This document shows positions 7,181 to 15,822 of a DNA stretch of 33,603 nt, piece by piece. How positions within the stretch are numbered: position 1 is the stretch's first letter; every line of letters begins with the position of its first letter. This DNA comes from Candidatus Moraniibacteriota bacterium. GTDB taxonomy: Bacteria; Patescibacteriota; Minisyncoccia; Moranbacterales; UBA1568. A program made the translations under genes and the position numbers. Below the pieces are notes generated by a model. It was not told where the DNA came from. It ran no database searches and saw nothing but the letters and a program-made list of their open reading frames with translations. The stretch lies in contig JAAXXZ010000013.1 of the NCBI GenBank assembly GCA_013334245.1, forward strand, positions 1 to 33,603, in the 5' to 3' direction.

Positions 7181-8416
7181 CTAATTTCGCCTTTCGTAAT
7201 TCGCCTTTCGTAATATCTCAATATAGATCGATTCCAGTTTTTCTCCCGTCTTGTCCCAGGTGAATCCTTCCGCCCGGAGACGGTTTGCCCGACCGATATG
7301 GTCCCATGACTCGCGATTCCGGGCAAGCGTCACGATCGCCTCGGCCAGCGAATCGGAAGTCTTTTCTGCCGCATATGTGCCGCCGTCCCCAAGATAGTTC
7401 CGATTGTTCGGCGTATCGAAACAGACGACCGGCAGTCCGGCACCCAGGTACTGCAGCATCTTGCCGCTCGCCTGGCCGGTATCCTCGTGCTTCGGATCGA
7501 TCGCGATATCGCTCATTCCCAGGACATCCCCGATGGAAAAATACGGGAGAGGACTCACGACCGCGACCCGCTCACGGACGCCGTATTTCGATAGCAGAGG
7601 ATCGAGAAGGTTCCTTGGAAACCCGGCCAGCACGAAATGAAGCGCCGGCTCCGATCGAAGGGCGGCGGGAATGGCCTTCACGAGCGTCTCCACTCCCTTG
7701 TTCGGAATAAAGGCGCCGGTGTAGACGGCGACGATCGCGTACTCCCCGATTCCGTATTTTTCCCTGAAACGTTTCCGGTCGTCGGCCGGAAGATCGGGCA
7801 GATCGCGTGCGCCATCAAGAACCGTCTCCACCGCTCCTCCCCTCCTGATGGCCGAAATCTCTTCCGCACTCGACCACGAACTCGCGACGGCCGCATCGCT
7901 CATATCGTTGATCCACGTCTCCACCGCGCGGAATATACCCCGAAGCCAACTCCCCCGCAGATAGGCGTGGGAGACCATCTCGCGGGTCAGGCTTCCTTGA
8001 AAATCGGCAAGCAGTTTCGGCCGCTGGCCATGCAGTCGCAACAGCAGTAAGGCGACCCACGCGATGGCCACGCCTTCGTGATTGTGCGCATGGACGATAT
8101 CCGGACGGAACTCCCGCGAAAGCGTGTACGTCTTCCTGATAAGGAGCACATCGAGCACCAGCTTCTGCCAATCGGGTCCGGCCTCGAGCTTCCGGTACCA
8201 GAAAAGCAGTCTGCGAATGCGACGTACGTCGATTCCGGGATTCTCGTCCTCCGGGATATCGTTCCCATTGTGATACGTCGCGATCTTCACCTCGTGTCCA
8301 CGTCGGACAAGGGCACGTGCTTCCTCAAAGATCCGGATATGCATTCCGCGGTCAGCGAAAAACGGGGTCGGGGCGACCATGAGAATTTTCACCTTTTTTT
8401 CGGAATCGTGAGACAT
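7181..8416 (-). CDS. glycosyltransferase, GT4 family
   Basis: This 411-residue GT-B enzyme starts at ATG 8416. ILMVAPTPFFADRGMHIRIFEEARAL near the N-terminus and DIVHAHNHEG (about 105-114) form the acceptor-side domain. VYTGAFIPNKGVETLVKA (about 228-245) begins the donor-side domain, and HEDTGQASGKMLQYLGAGLPVV (about 318-340) contains the region where the GT4 Glu binds the sugar nucleotide. It probably adds sugars to a lipid-linked or surface glycan on the cytoplasmic side. The last eleven residues and the stop codon are encoded by the tandem word array upstream of the four-helix-bundle gene, so the native C-terminus may have been replaced. The gap to the Clp-like gene upstream is 70 bp. Confidence 0.88.
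   Translation of the reverse strand: MSHDSEKKVKILMVAPTPFFADRGMHIRIFEEARALVRRGHEVKIATYHNGNDIPEDENPGIDVRRIRRLLFWYRKLEAGPDWQKLVLDVLLIRKTYTLSREFRPDIVHAHNHEGVAIAWVALLLLRLHGQRPKLLADFQGSLTREMVSHAYLRGSWLRGIFRAVETWINDMSDAAVASSWSSAEEISAIRRGGAVETVLDGARDLPDLPADDRKRFREKYGIGEYAIVAVYTGAFIPNKGVETLVKAIPAALRSEPALHFVLAGFPRNLLDPLLSKYGVRERVAVVSPLPYFSIGDVLGMSDIAIDPKHEDTGQASGKMLQYLGAGLPVVCFDTPNNRNYLGDGGTYAAEKTSDSLAEAIVTLARNRESWDHIGRANRLRAEGFTWDKTGEKLESIYIEILRKANYERRN
7184..7213. repeat. tandem 14-bp word array (right arm)
   Basis: The plus strand reads TTCGCCTTTCGTAA twice in succession (7186-7199 and 7200-7213). It overlaps the 3' end of the glycosyltransferase gene and ends about 10 bp before the start of the four-helix-bundle gene. 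It is inverted relative to the arm at 6663-6674. Confidence 0.65.
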
Positions 8417-8486
8417 GTAACAGTTCGACAGTCGTATAAAAATCCTCTCAAGAAGGAAGCATATGAAACGGAAGTCCGCGTGACCG

Positions 8487-11009
8487 TCAGGCCAGGTCGG
8501 CTTCTTCGATCAGAAGGGTTCCTCCCCCGGACACCTCTCCCGAGATCACCTTTCGCGCGACCACGTCCTCGATATGGTCCTCGATATATCGGTTGAGCGA
8601 CCGCGCACCGAACACCGGTTCGTATCCCTTATGCACGATCGCCGACGGCACGTCCTGCGCGAACGTGACGGTGATGTTCTTCTGTTTGTGTATGCGCTCG
8701 GACAGCCGTTCCAGCTTTATGGAGACGACCTGTCCGAGTTCGCCGTCGTCCAACGGACTGAAGAAGATGATCCCGTCGAACCGGTTCATGAACTCCATCC
8801 GGAACGTACCGTTCTTGGCTATATCCGTAATGACCTCGTTTCTGGCCTGTTCCGGCGTTTCCCCGTGCCCGAGTAATTCGGAGATGAGCAGGGAACTCGC
8901 ATTCGACGTGGCGATGATGATGGACTTACGGAAATTGATCTTCTTTCCGAATCCGTCCGTCACGAACCCTTCGTCGAGCACCTGCAGGAACAGGTCGAGT
9001 GCCTTGGGATACGCCTTCTCGATCTCGTCAAGAAGCACGACGGAGAACGGATGTTCCTTCATCATGCCGGTAAGTCGTCCTTCGTCACGGGAAACACTCG
9101 AGCCGATAAGTCTCTCCACCGCGTCCGCGGCCTGGTATTCGCTCATATCAAGCCGGACCATGCGTTCCTCGTCGCCGAAATACGCCTCCGCCAAGGCTTT
9201 GGCCGTCTCGGTCTTCCCGACGCCGGTCGGCCCGAGGAACAGGAACGACCCGAGCGGTCGCTTCGGGTTCCCGAAACCTGCCCGGGCACGGCGAAGCGCC
9301 TCCGAAACCTGACGCACCGCTTCCGACTGGCCCACGACACGCTTGTGGAGAACCTCCTCGAGCCGAAGCAGTCGGTCCTTCTCGTCTTCGGCCAGCGCTC
9401 CGACGGGAACGCCGGTCTTCATGGCAACGAACGACGAAACCGTTTCCGGCGTTATGAACGGACCATCCGGTTCGCCCTGCCAATGAAGGAACGTCTCTTG
9501 CATAAGATCCAACGCCTTTTCGGGATATGGGACATCCCATTCGTACTGACCGGAAAGTTCGACGATGGACTGAAGCGCCTTCCAGGTGAAGACGGGCTCG
9601 AATCGTTCCGTCGCAACGAGCACGTTGAGCATGATGCGGAGCGTATCGCCGGCATCCGGCTCGCGAAGATAGACGGACTCGAAAAACTTCAGAACCTGCT
9701 CGTCCCGATGTGCCAACGTGTTGTACCGCCCGTTTCCGATGGTACCGATGACGCGGAACGACGGTGAAGCGAGAAACTCGGAAAAGATCGGCGCAAGGTT
9801 CGGTCGACCCGATTCCCCTCCCAGAAACACGTCCACGTTCTCAAGGACGAGAACCACGTTCCCCGCGTTCGCCGCCTCGTAAAAGAGCGACCGGATGAAG
9901 TTGTCGAGATCGAGACCCCGATTGACGGCGTCGCCGATCGCCACGCCGAGATCGAGCAGCAGCAGCCGCAGATGGCCGAATTCCGGAAGATCCCCTTCGC
10001 GTATCTTTCGCGCGAGCGCATGCACGAACGTTTTCTTCCCGATGCCGGGATCGCCGATCAGCAGGACGTTGTTCTGTCCGGGTCGCCGCATGACCAGCGT
10101 CGCGAGACGGAACTCGTCGTCCCGACCGAAGAGATGCGACTTCGAATATTCGGACCGATCCCCCTTGGAAAGGTCGATGCTGTACCTATCGAGATGGACC
10201 GTGAACCCGTATTGCCAGCCGCGACCGATCGGAACGGTCTTGCGCAGATTCTCCCAGAGGAACGGCTGATGTTCCTTCGCGCGGAATTCCGCCGCCAGAG
10301 TCTCGTAGGCGACGATCTCGTCGAACGTCTCGTTCGGGATATTCAGTTCCGCGAGACGCTTGGCAAGGGATTCGTCGCTCATCCAGTCGTCCGAGCGGAA
10401 CGAATCGGAAGAAATCCCGAGCCTCGCCAAAATACGGGGAAACCATTCCGACGAAAACAATTCCTTCCGATCGTGCGGCAGAACGATTTCCTCTCCGCGG
10501 AAGAGAACGATGAAAAGCGGGAAGAGCACCGACGGCGCCGCGACAAGCACGGCAATCGATTCGGCGGTCCCAAGCCTTCCATAAAGGACGAGTGACGCCG
10601 AAAGCCAAAGGAATATCGGAATGCCCAGAAACCAACCGGGAACGGCAAGCACCCCGACGACGACGGCGAGCGAAAGGAGGGCGGCACCGAACGCCAGAAC
10701 GCCCACACGGACGATGAGACCCATGACACGTGAAAAGACGTTCATGAGAAGCCGATTCAGCGTCTTCCCGATCTCGAGTCCGACCCAGTCTTTCGGAGAG
10801 ATGTCACGTTTCCAAGGAGAAATGAGCGTCGAGGACAATTCGGCGAAGTTGAATCGTCTGACCAGGTACAGAAGGATGTTTTTCCACGCGAAAATCAGGA
10901 GCCGCGGGCCCTTCACGAGATACCAGGAAAGCAGTGCGAATGGGAACATGATGATTGCTGTCGAAACGACACACGAACCGTTGCGTGCGACGGTACCCTT
11001 ATATCCCAT
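8487..11009 (-). CDS. membrane-anchored Clp/HSP100-type AAA+ ATPase
   Basis: This protein has 840 residues from ATG 11009; ATG 10949 is an alternative. The N-terminus has about four membrane helices (roughly 16-50, 97-143, 150-170) in place of a Clp N-domain, an arrangement seen in CPR ClpC-like proteins. The first AAA domain has GDPGIGKKT (319-327), where Lys replaces the Thr/Ser after the P-loop Lys, and VVLVLENVDVF, where the Walker B Asp-Glu is Glu-Asn; ATP hydrolysis there is doubtful. The second AAA domain is intact: GPTGVGKTETAKALA and VVLLDEIEKA, with the GARSLNRYIE sensor-2 region. It probably remodels membrane or envelope proteins. No ClpP is visible in the window. It is divergent from the GT-C gene, 66 bp apart. 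Confidence 0.88.
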   Translation of the reverse strand: MGYKGTVARNGSCVVSTAIIMFPFALLSWYLVKGPRLLIFAWKNILLYLVRRFNFAELSSTLISPWKRDISPKDWVGLEIGKTLNRLLMNVFSRVMGLIVRVGVLAFGAALLSLAVVVGVLAVPGWFLGIPIFLWLSASLVLYGRLGTAESIAVLVAAPSVLFPLFIVLFRGEEIVLPHDRKELFSSEWFPRILARLGISSDSFRSDDWMSDESLAKRLAELNIPNETFDEIVAYETLAAEFRAKEHQPFLWENLRKTVPIGRGWQYGFTVHLDRYSIDLSKGDRSEYSKSHLFGRDDEFRLATLVMRRPGQNNVLLIGDPGIGKKTFVHALARKIREGDLPEFGHLRLLLLDLGVAIGDAVNRGLDLDNFIRSLFYEAANAGNVVLVLENVDVFLGGESGRPNLAPIFSEFLASPSFRVIGTIGNGRYNTLAHRDEQVLKFFESVYLREPDAGDTLRIMLNVLVATERFEPVFTWKALQSIVELSGQYEWDVPYPEKALDLMQETFLHWQGEPDGPFITPETVSSFVAMKTGVPVGALAEDEKDRLLRLEEVLHKRVVGQSEAVRQVSEALRRARAGFGNPKRPLGSFLFLGPTGVGKTETAKALAEAYFGDEERMVRLDMSEYQAADAVERLIGSSVSRDEGRLTGMMKEHPFSVVLLDEIEKAYPKALDLFLQVLDEGFVTDGFGKKINFRKSIIIATSNASSLLISELLGHGETPEQARNEVITDIAKNGTFRMEFMNRFDGIIFFSPLDDGELGQVVSIKLERLSERIHKQKNITVTFAQDVPSAIVHKGYEPVFGARSLNRYIEDHIEDVVARKVISGEVSGGGTLLIEEADLA

Positions 11010-11037
11010 TCTACCTTCGGCACCCCGCTTTTGCAAA

Positions 11038-11066
11038 TTGAAAGGACTGCCGTTTTCGGATATACT
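11038..11066 (+). promoter_or_regulatory. promoter of the plus-strand glycosyltransferase operon
   Basis: TTGAAA (11038-11043), a 17-bp spacer and TATACT (11061-11066) form a near-consensus sigma-70 promoter. The start codon at 11076 begins only 9 nt after the -10 box, so the transcript would have almost no leader. The GGAG just before the ATG would probably not be transcribed from this promoter. Confidence 0.7.
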
Positions 11067-11075
11067 GGAGTCATT

Positions 11076-12839
11076 ATGAGACAAGGCACCGACTTTCACG
11101 AAGCCACCGTCCGCTATTCACTCGTCGCGCTCGGATTCGTCGTTTTTTTGTGGTCCACATACGCGTTCGCGACAGTGGGCGTTTTTTCGCACGCGGTCGT
11201 GATGTCGCTTGCGCTCGCCGCGTCTGTGGCACTCGCGATACTCCTTTTCCGCTGGCTTGCAGCTGAATCGCTCGTCGCGCGAGTCATATTCCTCCTCACA
11301 ATCGCATGCTCCGCGATTCTCCTGACCGGTACCAGCCCATCCATATATTCCGGTCGCGACCAGGGGTCGATCGCGGAAGCGGCTATAGAACTTTCCGAAA
11401 ACGGGCGTTTCGCGTTCTCCTCATCCTCGACGGAAACGTTCTACACGCTCTATGGCCGAGGTAAAGCCCTGAACTTCCCGGGTTTCTTCTATGGTACGGA
11501 CGGTTCCCTTCGCTCGCAGTTCCCGGGAAGCTACGTCGCGTGGGTCGGACTGTTTCATTCTCTCTTCGGACTATCGGGACTGATGACGGGAAACGGGGTG
11601 CTCCTGATACTTTCGCTGCTCACGATATTCGCGATCGTCAGGAACCTCGCGGACGAAGTCACCGCATCCGGGGCCTTTCTCGTCGCGGCGACCTCGTTCA
11701 TTCCCGCGTGGTTCGCGAAGTTCACACTGACCGAAAATCTCGGCCTCTTCCTGTTCCTCTCCCTCACGCTCGCTACCGTGCTCTTTCTGCAGTCACCCCG
11801 CAGGACGTTCTTCCTCACCGCACTTTTTTCCGCCATCCTTCTCGCCGTAACGCGGATCGAGGGCCTGCCGATTCTCGCGATTTCGATCGGCCTGCTCTTC
11901 GCGTCAAAACCGGCGAAATCTTTCCCGTTTTCACGATCGGTCATGACGAGATCCGCGACGCTTGTCGGAACGGCGGCAATCCTGATACTGGATTTCCTCG
12001 GAAACGTTACGCGGTACGCGTCCATCGCGAAGGCGCTGCTTCGTACCACGTCCGACTCCACTCCGGTTTCGATGCCGGGGTCCGACCTGATTACCGGCGC
12101 CGTCGCACTCTGGAGACTTTTCCTCCCGTACGGCCTCTTACTGACGATTCTTCTCGGCCTCGTCGGCATAGTCTTCCTTCTCGTCAAAAAAGACCGCATC
12201 GGGATCATCCCGGCGTTGCTCGCCCTTCCGACATTCCTCTATCTTATCGACCCGAACATCTCGTCGGACCACCCATGGATGCTCCGGCGGCTGATGTTCT
12301 CCGTGTGGCCGGCGTTGCTCATCTCGTTTTCGGTCGCGTCGACATCATTATTTTCCGAAAAAAACGAACTCGGAAGAAAAATCGTCATCGCGATCATGGT
12401 ACTCGTCGCGATCGTCGGTGCCGTCCCGACGATTTCCGTCCTCGGATTTTCGGAAAACCGAAAACTCCTCGAAGAAACGCGGCGCCTCGCCGACGCCGTC
12501 GGCCCGCGCGACCTTATCCTCGTCGACCGGGAGGCTACCGGAGACCCCTATGCTATCCCTGCGGGTCCGCTCCGTTTCCTGTTCGGAAAAAACGCGGCCT
12601 ATTTCTTCAACCCCGACGACTTTGCGAAAATACCGAAAGACCGGTACGATCACATATACCTGCTCGCTCCGGTCGACGGTTTCGAAAGGTGGAGCAGCCT
12701 GCCAGCCTCCTTCTCGCTCATTTCCGTATACTCGTTCGAAACGGAAAGGCTCGGGCCGCTTCCGCTCGACGATCCGACATTCCCGGATAAGACGTCCGCG
12801 ACGACCGATTCCCTTCTGTTCTCACTCGACCCGCTATGA
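11076..12839 (+). CDS. GT-C fold membrane glycosyltransferase (PMT/ArnT-like)
   Basis: This 587-residue protein has about 11-12 membrane helices and a soluble C-terminal domain (about 440-587). After the second or third helix the first external loop has SGRDQGSIAEAA (D95), matching the acidic motif of polyprenyl-phosphate-sugar-dependent transferases (PMT, ArnT, RgtA-like; D-x-x-x-Y/A-A-A). FPGSYVAWVGLFHSLFG and RIEGLPILA are also typical. Such enzymes move a sugar from a lipid-phosphate donor to a lipid or protein on the outer face of the membrane. ATG 11076 has GGAG 5 nt upstream and a good promoter at 11038-11066. It overlaps the next gene by ATGA (4 nt), so the two are coupled. Confidence 0.85.
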   Translation: MRQGTDFHEATVRYSLVALGFVVFLWSTYAFATVGVFSHAVVMSLALAASVALAILLFRWLAAESLVARVIFLLTIACSAILLTGTSPSIYSGRDQGSIAEAAIELSENGRFAFSSSSTETFYTLYGRGKALNFPGFFYGTDGSLRSQFPGSYVAWVGLFHSLFGLSGLMTGNGVLLILSLLTIFAIVRNLADEVTASGAFLVAATSFIPAWFAKFTLTENLGLFLFLSLTLATVLFLQSPRRTFFLTALFSAILLAVTRIEGLPILAISIGLLFASKPAKSFPFSRSVMTRSATLVGTAAILILDFLGNVTRYASIAKALLRTTSDSTPVSMPGSDLITGAVALWRLFLPYGLLLTILLGLVGIVFLLVKKDRIGIIPALLALPTFLYLIDPNISSDHPWMLRRLMFSVWPALLISFSVASTSLFSEKNELGRKIVIAIMVLVAIVGAVPTISVLGFSENRKLLEETRRLADAVGPRDLILVDREATGDPYAIPAGPLRFLFGKNAAYFFNPDDFAKIPKDRYDHIYLLAPVDGFERWSSLPASFSLISVYSFETERLGPLPLDDPTFPDKTSATTDSLLFSLDPL

Positions 12840-14002
12840 TCCTCTTCCGACCCTCCACGATCGTACCGGAACGATTTCGGTCCCGATACCGGCTGCTGCG
12901 CATTGCGCTGTTCGCTTCGTTCATCGTGGGAGCTTTCCTGTTCGCCTATCGGACGCTTTTTCCCTCACAAGAGTTTCTCTTCTCATTCAGCAACCCGGAA
13001 ACGGCGAAGAACACGCTCGAGGATCCCGTCGGGACCGACGGCACTTCACTTCGGAAGGGCCGGGTCGCGGCAGGCCAGACACTCCGTACCTTCGCAGGGA
13101 CGGTCGGTTCGTTTTCGTCCGCAAAAGTCAGGATCGTCCTTGAAAAGGATTCCCCCATCCCTTCCGACGGCAACCTGCGCATCTCGCTTCGAAAATCCTA
13201 TCGTTCATATTTCTTACCGGAAGGAGATCCCATACGTGTCATCCCGAAAGAACGGGGTCTCTCCGTGAACGGTGTCCCCTATCTTTTCCTGACGGACAAA
13301 CTGTATCCATTCGTCTCGGAGAGAGCTGCCGTCTCGCGCTTTCCGAAAGAAAAGATCCTCGCGGCCAGTGAGGAACTGCTGACGATATTCCCTCCGCAGG
13401 AATCGGGTGCCGGATTCCGGACGGGCGCCCTGCTTTCGGACGCGCAGGGCGTGTACGTCGTCGGCGGCGATACGAAGGCACACCCCATCGGCAGTACCGA
13501 GATCTTCGAGACGCTCGGATTCCACTGGAACGATGTCATCCCCGTCAGCGAGGAGGAGCTTGGATTTCATAAGCGGGGCAAGATCTTCCTCTTTGACGCC
13601 GCCCAGCCGGACGGCACCGTCTTCCACGACACCATGAAAAAGGGGTACTCGATCGTTCAAGACGGTATGCTCCTCCCGATCGAAAACCGAGAGTATCTCG
13701 ATTCGCTTCTCAAGGTGACCACGCCGATTGACGCGTCATCGAACTCACTCTCCATCGCCGCCACCTGCGTTCCCGAACGGACATTCTTTTCGTTCCTCAA
13801 TCCGAACTATGCCTGCGACGTGTCGCTCGATACCCTGAAATCGTTCCCGGGTGGAAGTTTTTCCGTCAGCCTGGACTCGAAGTCCGATCTTCATGCGGCA
13901 TCGTTGACGACCACGTTTTCGACGAAACCGGACCGAAGCAACTTTTCGCTCTTCCTACGCCAGATACGCGACCGATTCTCCGCCGCATACGGGAAACGAT
14001 GA
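12836..14002 (+). CDS. membrane-anchored extracellular protein with three internal repeats
   Basis: This 388-residue protein has one N-terminal membrane helix (about 22-42) and a large outside part. Three repeats can be seen, at about 144-185, 196-243 and 257-296. The best is GVYVVGGDTKAHPIGS followed by TEIFETLGFHWNDVIPVSEEEL. The shape is 'G-hydrophobic-x-x-x-G-x-x-x-PI-S, x-x-F-x-x-x-G-(F)-x-W-x-D-V-x-x-VS-x-x-EL'. Comparable repeats occur in many secreted CPR proteins. The rest is unfamiliar. There are two cysteines near the end (about residues 309-325). The ATGA overlap with the GT-C gene suggests it works with that enzyme, perhaps as its substrate or partner. Function unknown. Confidence 0.78.
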   Translation: MILFRPSTIVPERFRSRYRLLRIALFASFIVGAFLFAYRTLFPSQEFLFSFSNPETAKNTLEDPVGTDGTSLRKGRVAAGQTLRTFAGTVGSFSSAKVRIVLEKDSPIPSDGNLRISLRKSYRSYFLPEGDPIRVIPKERGLSVNGVPYLFLTDKLYPFVSERAAVSRFPKEKILAASEELLTIFPPQESGAGFRTGALLSDAQGVYVVGGDTKAHPIGSTEIFETLGFHWNDVIPVSEEELGFHKRGKIFLFDAAQPDGTVFHDTMKKGYSIVQDGMLLPIENREYLDSLLKVTTPIDASSNSLSIAATCVPERTFFSFLNPNYACDVSLDTLKSFPGGSFSVSLDSKSDLHAASLTTTFSTKPDRSNFSLFLRQIRDRFSAAYGKR

Positions 14003-14057
14003 CAAAGGACATCCGGGCAATGTCGGATACGGCACCGCCACACATACCGAAACGTCT

Positions 14058-14540
14058 ATGAAAAAGTCAGACGCGAAGAAAATATCCGGCCGCGCACGAA
14101 CACGGTTCGTACGGGTTCGAAACTTTCTGACGGCAACCCGCGAAAACGCGGCGTCGAAGGTACGGCCCGCGTTTCCGGTCCTGTACGCGCTTTTGTTGGA
14201 AACGACGGAGCTCGGCCTGTTCGCGTTCGTCGGACTCCTTACGATTGAGGCCGTGTTACCGGGAATCATCAGCATGCGCCTCAATATGTCTCTGCCATTC
14301 GCGGGAATCCTGATCATTTTTGCCGCGGCCGCGGCACTCGGAAGACGACTCGGGATCTCGTTCCCATTCGCTCCCGACAAAAAGAGTCCCCTGACCTGGA
14401 TCGGCATTTCCTGGCTCGCGTTCCTCCTGACCCTCTCGACGATACGCTTTCCCTACTGGTCCATACCGATCATCGTCGGCGGCATGTTCGCTGCCGCCCA
14501 CCTGTTCTGGAAACTGCTGTTCCGATCGGAAAAGATATGA
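14058..14540 (+). CDS. small integral membrane protein, unknown family
   Basis: This 160-residue protein starts with a basic cytoplasmic tail (about 1-40, rich in Lys/Arg). It has about four hydrophobic helices: around 45-70, 78-95, 111-125 and 130-150. No catalytic motif is visible and I do not recognise a family. It overlaps the Nudix gene by 4 nt (ATGA). A 55-bp gap separates it from the anchored repeat protein upstream. It may be a helper of the glycosyltransferase operon, but nothing in the sequence proves this. Confidence 0.65.
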   Translation: MKKSDAKKISGRARTRFVRVRNFLTATRENAASKVRPAFPVLYALLLETTELGLFAFVGLLTIEAVLPGIISMRLNMSLPFAGILIIFAAAAALGRRLGISFPFAPDKKSPLTWIGISWLAFLLTLSTIRFPYWSIPIIVGGMFAAAHLFWKLLFRSEKI

Positions 14541-14944
14541 AGGAGAGCATATCTGCCGTCGTCGCAGTCATCGAGCACAACGGTATGGTTCTCGTCGGGC
14601 GGAAGCGAGCCGAACCGAACCATGTCTTCGATGGCGCCTGGCATATCCCTGGCGGAAAGGTCGAACGGGACGAGACCGACGAACAGGCACTCCTCAGGGA
14701 GATGAACGAGGAGACCGGCCTTACGATATCCGTGCGTCGCTTCCTCGGGACAAGAACCGACACGACGAGCGGTGCCGTTGTCAGATGGTACCTGTGCTCT
14801 CCCGTGTCCGGTGAGGCTGGCGCCGGAAGCGATCTCGAGGAACTCAGATTCGTACCGAGAACGGCCGTCCGCGACGTCTGCGATCCGAAGGCGGTCGCCC
14901 TCTGGCCGAACGAGGTGGCCGCGTACCTCAACCCCCCGAAGTGA
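14537..14944 (+). CDS. Nudix hydrolase (MutT-like)
   Basis: This 135-residue protein has a complete Nudix box, G-x5-E-x7-REMNEETGL, at about residues 40-62 (GKVERDETDEQALLREMNEE). It therefore binds Mg2+ and hydrolyses a nucleoside diphosphate linked to another group. VGRKRAEPNHVFDGAWHIPGG in front of the box is typical of MutT/NudF-like members. The substrate may be an oxidised dNTP or a sugar nucleotide; its place among sugar-handling genes makes the latter possible. It is coupled to the membrane-protein gene upstream (ATGA) and is 10 bp from the transporter gene downstream. Confidence 0.9.
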   Translation: MKESISAVVAVIEHNGMVLVGRKRAEPNHVFDGAWHIPGGKVERDETDEQALLREMNEETGLTISVRRFLGTRTDTTSGAVVRWYLCSPVSGEAGAGSDLEELRFVPRTAVRDVCDPKAVALWPNEVAAYLNPPK

Positions 14945-14954
14945 CGCGAAACAT

Positions 14955-15806
14955 ATGACCGCATTGATCAGCTACCTCTATTATTTCGTGGCCGCAAGCG
15001 CCTCCCCGCTGCAACGGCGTTGGTTGGCTTCGAAAAAGAACGCCGACAACACCGGTCAGATCCACTTCGCCTTTCAGGTGACATCCGTGACCGTTCTCCT
15101 GAGCCTGTCGCTTCCGTTTTTCCAACCGTTCCGATTCGAGGGATCGCCCTTGACGCTGACGCTTCTCACCGCGCTCGCCGGGATGTTCGGTGCCGGCTTT
15201 TTCGTCAGTTCCTTTACCGCACAAAAGCACGTCGAAGCCGGAGTCTCGACCCTGGTAAACAATATCTACACGCCGGTCACAATCGTTCTCGCGTCGTTAT
15301 TCCTGAGCGAGCGCCTTACACGGATGCAGGTGCTGGGCACAGTGCTCCTGTTCGTCGGAATGGTGGTCGTATCCAAAAAGCACCGCATCGGAACGTTCCG
15401 ATTCGACAAGTATTTCCTCCTCATGGTCCTCTCGGGCATAACGCTCGGCATTTCCCTCACCGCCGAACGCGCGCTTCAAAAAATGACCGGATTTTCCGCC
15501 GGAACGATACTTTCGTGGTGGGCTCAGTGTGCTTTCCTCGGAATCGCGGCATTCATCGCCAAGGAAAAAAGTCCCTATTCCAAAAAAGACATAACGATTA
15601 CGGGAAGTCTGCGGTTCCTTCAGTCCCTTTCGTGGGTCATCCTCCTGTTCGCCGTCGGTAACCTCAGTCTTGTTTCCGCAGTCACGACGTTCAAGGTCGT
15701 CATCATATTCGTTTTCGCCGCGATCTTCCTTAACGAGCGTGAAGACCTGGTCCGCAAAATCATCGGGAGCCTCGTTTCGGTCGCCGGACTGCTGCTGATG
15801 CGGTAG
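14955..15806 (+). CDS. EamA/DMT-family membrane transporter
   Basis: This 283-residue inner-membrane protein has about ten helices in two similar halves, as in the drug/metabolite transporter superfamily. The ends of the halves show the typical pattern SLFLSERLTRMQVLGTVLLFVGMVVVS (first half) and AIFLNEREDLVRKIIGSLVSVAGLLLM (second half): a Glu-Arg after 'FLxE', then a Gly-rich last helix. The substrate cannot be predicted; members export small metabolites, and some flip sugar lipids. ATG 14955 lacks a Shine-Dalgarno site. It is the last gene of the plus-strand operon and ends 16 bp from the convergent GT4 gene. Confidence 0.88.
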   Translation: MTALISYLYYFVAASASPLQRRWLASKKNADNTGQIHFAFQVTSVTVLLSLSLPFFQPFRFEGSPLTLTLLTALAGMFGAGFFVSSFTAQKHVEAGVSTLVNNIYTPVTIVLASLFLSERLTRMQVLGTVLLFVGMVVVSKKHRIGTFRFDKYFLLMVLSGITLGISLTAERALQKMTGFSAGTILSWWAQCAFLGIAAFIAKEKSPYSKKDITITGSLRFLQSLSWVILLFAVGNLSLVSAVTTFKVVIIFVFAAIFLNEREDLVRKIIGSLVSVAGLLLMR

Positions 15807-15822
15807 GTTTTCCGACCCCCGA

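Noticed and set aside
11540-12790. Long plus-strand frame (416 codons) inside the GT-C gene
   Set aside because: Alternate-frame shadow with Arg-rich translation; the GT-C frame has clear membrane helices and motifs.
5361-14967. Identical 15-mer CATATGACCGCATTG at 5361 and 14953
   Set aside because: One match of this length is expected by chance in a window this size, and the surroundings do not match.
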